Position numbers and translations under genes: made by a program. Under the pieces are notes generated by a model. The model was given only the letters and a program-made list of their open reading frames with translations, had not been told where the DNA came from and searched no databases. From Thermoleophilia bacterium (lineage in GTDB: Bacteria > Actinomycetota > Thermoleophilia > Miltoncostaeales > Miltoncostaeaceae), in contig JAEMRL010000122.1 of assembly GCA_016463385.1 (NCBI GenBank), forward strand, positions 1 to 6,975: a stretch of 6,975 bases of DNA. Direction: 5' to 3'. Within the stretch, counting starts at the first letter, position 1; every line of letters begins with the position of its first letter. Positions 5,592 to 6,975 of the stretch are shown here, piece by piece.

Positions 5592-5597
5592 TAACAT
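5592..5597 (+). promoter_or_regulatory. Putative -10 box of a leaderless prenyltransferase transcript
   Basis: TAACAT fits TAnnnT and ends 6 nt before the GTG at 5604, the same geometry as at the regulator gene. No Shine-Dalgarno sequence precedes the GTG, so a leaderless mRNA starting at the G of GTG is likely. No clear -35 box is seen. Confidence 0.5.
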
Positions 5598-5603
5598 CGG
5601 TGC

Positions 5604-6491
5604 GTGACCACCTCCTCGGGGGCCGCGCCGCAGGCGGCGGGACTGGGGCTCGTGCCCGCCCTGCTCGGCCTCGTGCGCTTCTCGCACACGATCTTCGCGC
5701 TTCCCTTCGCCCTCTCCGCGGCCCTCCTCGCGGACATGGAGATCCCGAGCGCCGCCACGCTCGGCTGGATCCTCCTCGCCATGGTCGGGGCCCGCAGCCT
5801 CGCGATGGCGCTCAACCGGATCATCGACGCCGACATCGACGCCCGGAACCCGCGAACAGCCTCCCGGGAGATCCCCTCCGGCCGCCTGAAGGTCGGCCAG
5901 GTGGTCGCGTTCTGCGCCGTCAGCCTCGCGCTGCTGCTCGTGGCGGTGTCCCAGCTGCCCGAGGAGACCTGGGTGCTCTGGCCCGTGCCGGTGGCGGCCT
6001 TCGTGCTCTACCCCCTCGCCAAGCGCGTCAGCTGGCTCTGCCACCTCGCCCTCGGCCTCACCATCGGCATCGCGCCGATGGGCGCCTGGCTCGCGGTGAC
6101 CGGCGACCTCGGGCCCGCCCCGATCATGCTCGGCCTCGGGGTGGCCGCCTGGATCGCCGGTTTCGACGTCATCTACGCCCTCCTCGACGTCGAGTTCGAC
6201 CGCGCCAACGGCGTGCACTCGATCCCGGCGCGCTTCGGCGAGCGCCGGGCCCTCTGGTTCACGCGCGCGCTGCACGTGGCGGCCGTCGCGCTGCTGGCCG
6301 GGGCGGGGTCGGCCGCCGGCGCCGGCGCCCTCTACTTCGCGGGGGTCGCGATCTGCGCGGTGGTGCTGCTGGTGGAGAACGCGATCGTGCGCCCCGGCGA
6401 CACGCGCCGCGTACAGGCGGCCTTCGCCCAGTCGAACGGCCTTCTCGCCGTGGTCTTCCTCGTCTTCACGGTCGCCGAGGTGACGCTGTAG
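5604..6491 (+). CDS. mqnP: UbiA-family polyprenyltransferase, MqnP type (menaquinone synthesis)
   Basis: This is an integral membrane enzyme that transfers a polyprenyl chain from a diphosphate to an aromatic ring. The product has 295 residues, of usual length, with eight or nine hydrophobic segments. The first Asp-rich motif is NRIIDADID (N71, D75, D79), followed by NPRTASREIPSG (82-93). The second is DVIYALLDVEFD (D188, D195, D199), followed by VHSIPARFG. These bind magnesium and the prenyl diphosphate. The NPRTxxREIP form points to the UbiA/MqnP group rather than heme O synthase (CtaB). In a high-G+C actinobacterium the futalosine-pathway role (MqnP) is more likely than ubiquinone synthesis; this is inference, as no other mqn gene is visible. 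The start is GTG at 5604, set by the leaderless promoter at 5592-5597. A ccmA-like gene begins 11 nt after its stop. Confidence 0.85.
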   Translation: MTTSSGAAPQAAGLGLVPALLGLVRFSHTIFALPFALSAALLADMEIPSAATLGWILLAMVGARSLAMALNRIIDADIDARNPRTASREIPSGRLKVGQVVAFCAVSLALLLVAVSQLPEETWVLWPVPVAAFVLYPLAKRVSWLCHLALGLTIGIAPMGAWLAVTGDLGPAPIMLGLGVAAWIAGFDVIYALLDVEFDRANGVHSIPARFGERRALWFTRALHVAAVALLAGAGSAAGAGALYFAGVAICAVVLLVENAIVRPGDTRRVQAAFAQSNGLLAVVFLVFTVAEVTL

Positions 6492-6502
6492 AGACCACCC
6501 TG

Positions 6503-6975
6503 GTGCGGGGCAGCGGCCTCGTGAAGCGGTTCGGCGACCGTGCCGCGGTCGACCGGGTCGACATCGCGCTGCGGCCGGGCGAGTGCCTCGCCGTGCTCGG
6601 CCCGAACGGCGCGGGCAAGAGCACACTGCTGCGGATGGTCGCGACCCTGCTGCGCCCCGACGCCGGCACCCTGTCGGTGTGCGGCCAGGACCTGCCCGGG
6701 GGCCGCACCCGCGCGCGCGCGGGCATCGGCTACCTCGGGCACGACCCCCTCGTCTACCTCGACCTGACGCCCCGGCAGAACCTCGAGCTGTACGCGTCGC
6801 TCTACGGCCTGCCCGACGCGCGCGAGCGGATCGACGCCGGGCTCGACCGGGTGGGGCTGCGGGCGCGGTCGTTCGACCCGGTGCGCACCTTCAGCCGCGG
6901 CATGGCCCAGCGCCTCGGACTCGCCCGGGCCCTCCTCCACGACCCGGTGCTGCTGCTGCTCGACGAGCCCTACTC
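6503..6975 (+). CDS. ccmA: Heme exporter ATP-binding protein CcmA-like, 3' truncated by the window
   Basis: This is the ATPase subunit of an ABC transporter, most like CcmA of the cytochrome c maturation system. 157 codons are visible before the window ends. Motifs: an aromatic-Gly start region KRFGDRAAV (8-16), Walker A GPNGAGKST (33-41), and YLGHDPLVYLDLTPRQNLELY (77-97). In that block the Q-loop position is a histidine (LGH), as in CcmA. The ABC signature SRGMAQR (131-137) and Walker B LLLLDEP (150-156) follow. I chose the GTG at 6503, the first start codon in frame that gives the family's usual N-terminus. GAGA at 6491-6494 is a weak ribosome binding site, and coupling from the prenyltransferase gene is likely. 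A general ABC ATPase is the alternative; CcmB/CcmC genes downstream would settle it. A heme or cytochrome c role fits the cytochrome c gene in this window. Confidence 0.8.
   Translation, partial: MRGSGLVKRFGDRAAVDRVDIALRPGECLAVLGPNGAGKSTLLRMVATLLRPDAGTLSVCGQDLPGGRTRARAGIGYLGHDPLVYLDLTPRQNLELYASLYGLPDARERIDAGLDRVGLRARSFDPVRTFSRGMAQRLGLARALLHDPVLLLLDEPY

Noticed and set aside
5604..6491. Heme O synthase (CtaB), expected near oxidase genes
   Set aside because: The first Asp motif is followed by NPRTASREIP, typical of the UbiA/MqnP group and unlike the heme O synthase signature.
5544..6626. A 360-codon open frame on the minus strand
   Set aside because: It is antisense to the prenyltransferase, charged and repetitive in composition, and without a plausible start signal or domain.
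6949..6960. CTG trinucleotide run near the window end
   Set aside because: It encodes the leucines of the Walker B strand in the ABC ATPase and needs no other explanation.

Overview
The window is about 70% G+C by eye, and nearly every base lies in plus-strand genes that are tightly packed, often with GTG starts and stop/start overlaps. Actinobacterial features suggest an actinomycete-type bacterium, with Thermoleophilia/Solirubrobacterales as my best guess. These features are an aerobic aa3-type oxidase with Thr-Asp before the TYFVVAH motif, a USP-like domain of a kind I associate with actinobacteria, TAnnnT boxes six bases upstream of start codons, and an MqnP-type prenyltransferase. The lineage is inferred from style and gene content, not from a marker gene.

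Left part (1-2687): a cytochrome c oxidase operon, cut by the window edge. It holds the C-terminal part of subunit I (ctaD), subunit III (ctaE/coxC) and a small lipoprotein cytochrome c. Subunit I is unusual. After its last membrane helix the same reading frame continues for about 300 residues into two tandem universal-stress-protein-like (USP-like) domains. The three genes are separated by 3 nt and then by an ATGA overlap, so they are probably translated as a unit.

Middle part (2728-5457): accessory metabolism. A short-chain dehydrogenase/reductase overlaps (GTGA) a VanX-type D-Ala-D-Ala dipeptidase. An AraC-family regulator with an apparent leaderless promoter follows, and then a VOC-fold (glyoxalase/bleomycin-resistance-like) protein. 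The regulator and the VOC protein look like a functional pair. A hairpin with a UCCG tetraloop covers the ribosome binding site of the dehydrogenase.

Right part (5458-6975): a 146-nt spacer with two adjacent inverted repeats and a second apparent leaderless promoter leads into a UbiA-family prenyltransferase of the MqnP type (menaquinone synthesis by the futalosine route). The start of a CcmA-like heme exporter ATPase follows 11 nt later and is cut by the window end. The two ends of the window therefore share a theme: the terminal oxidase and its cytochrome c on the left, quinone synthesis and cytochrome c maturation on the right. I saw no mobile element, CRISPR array, tRNA or rRNA. The most notable observation is the oxidase subunit I-USP fusion. 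Everything else is a recognisable family.
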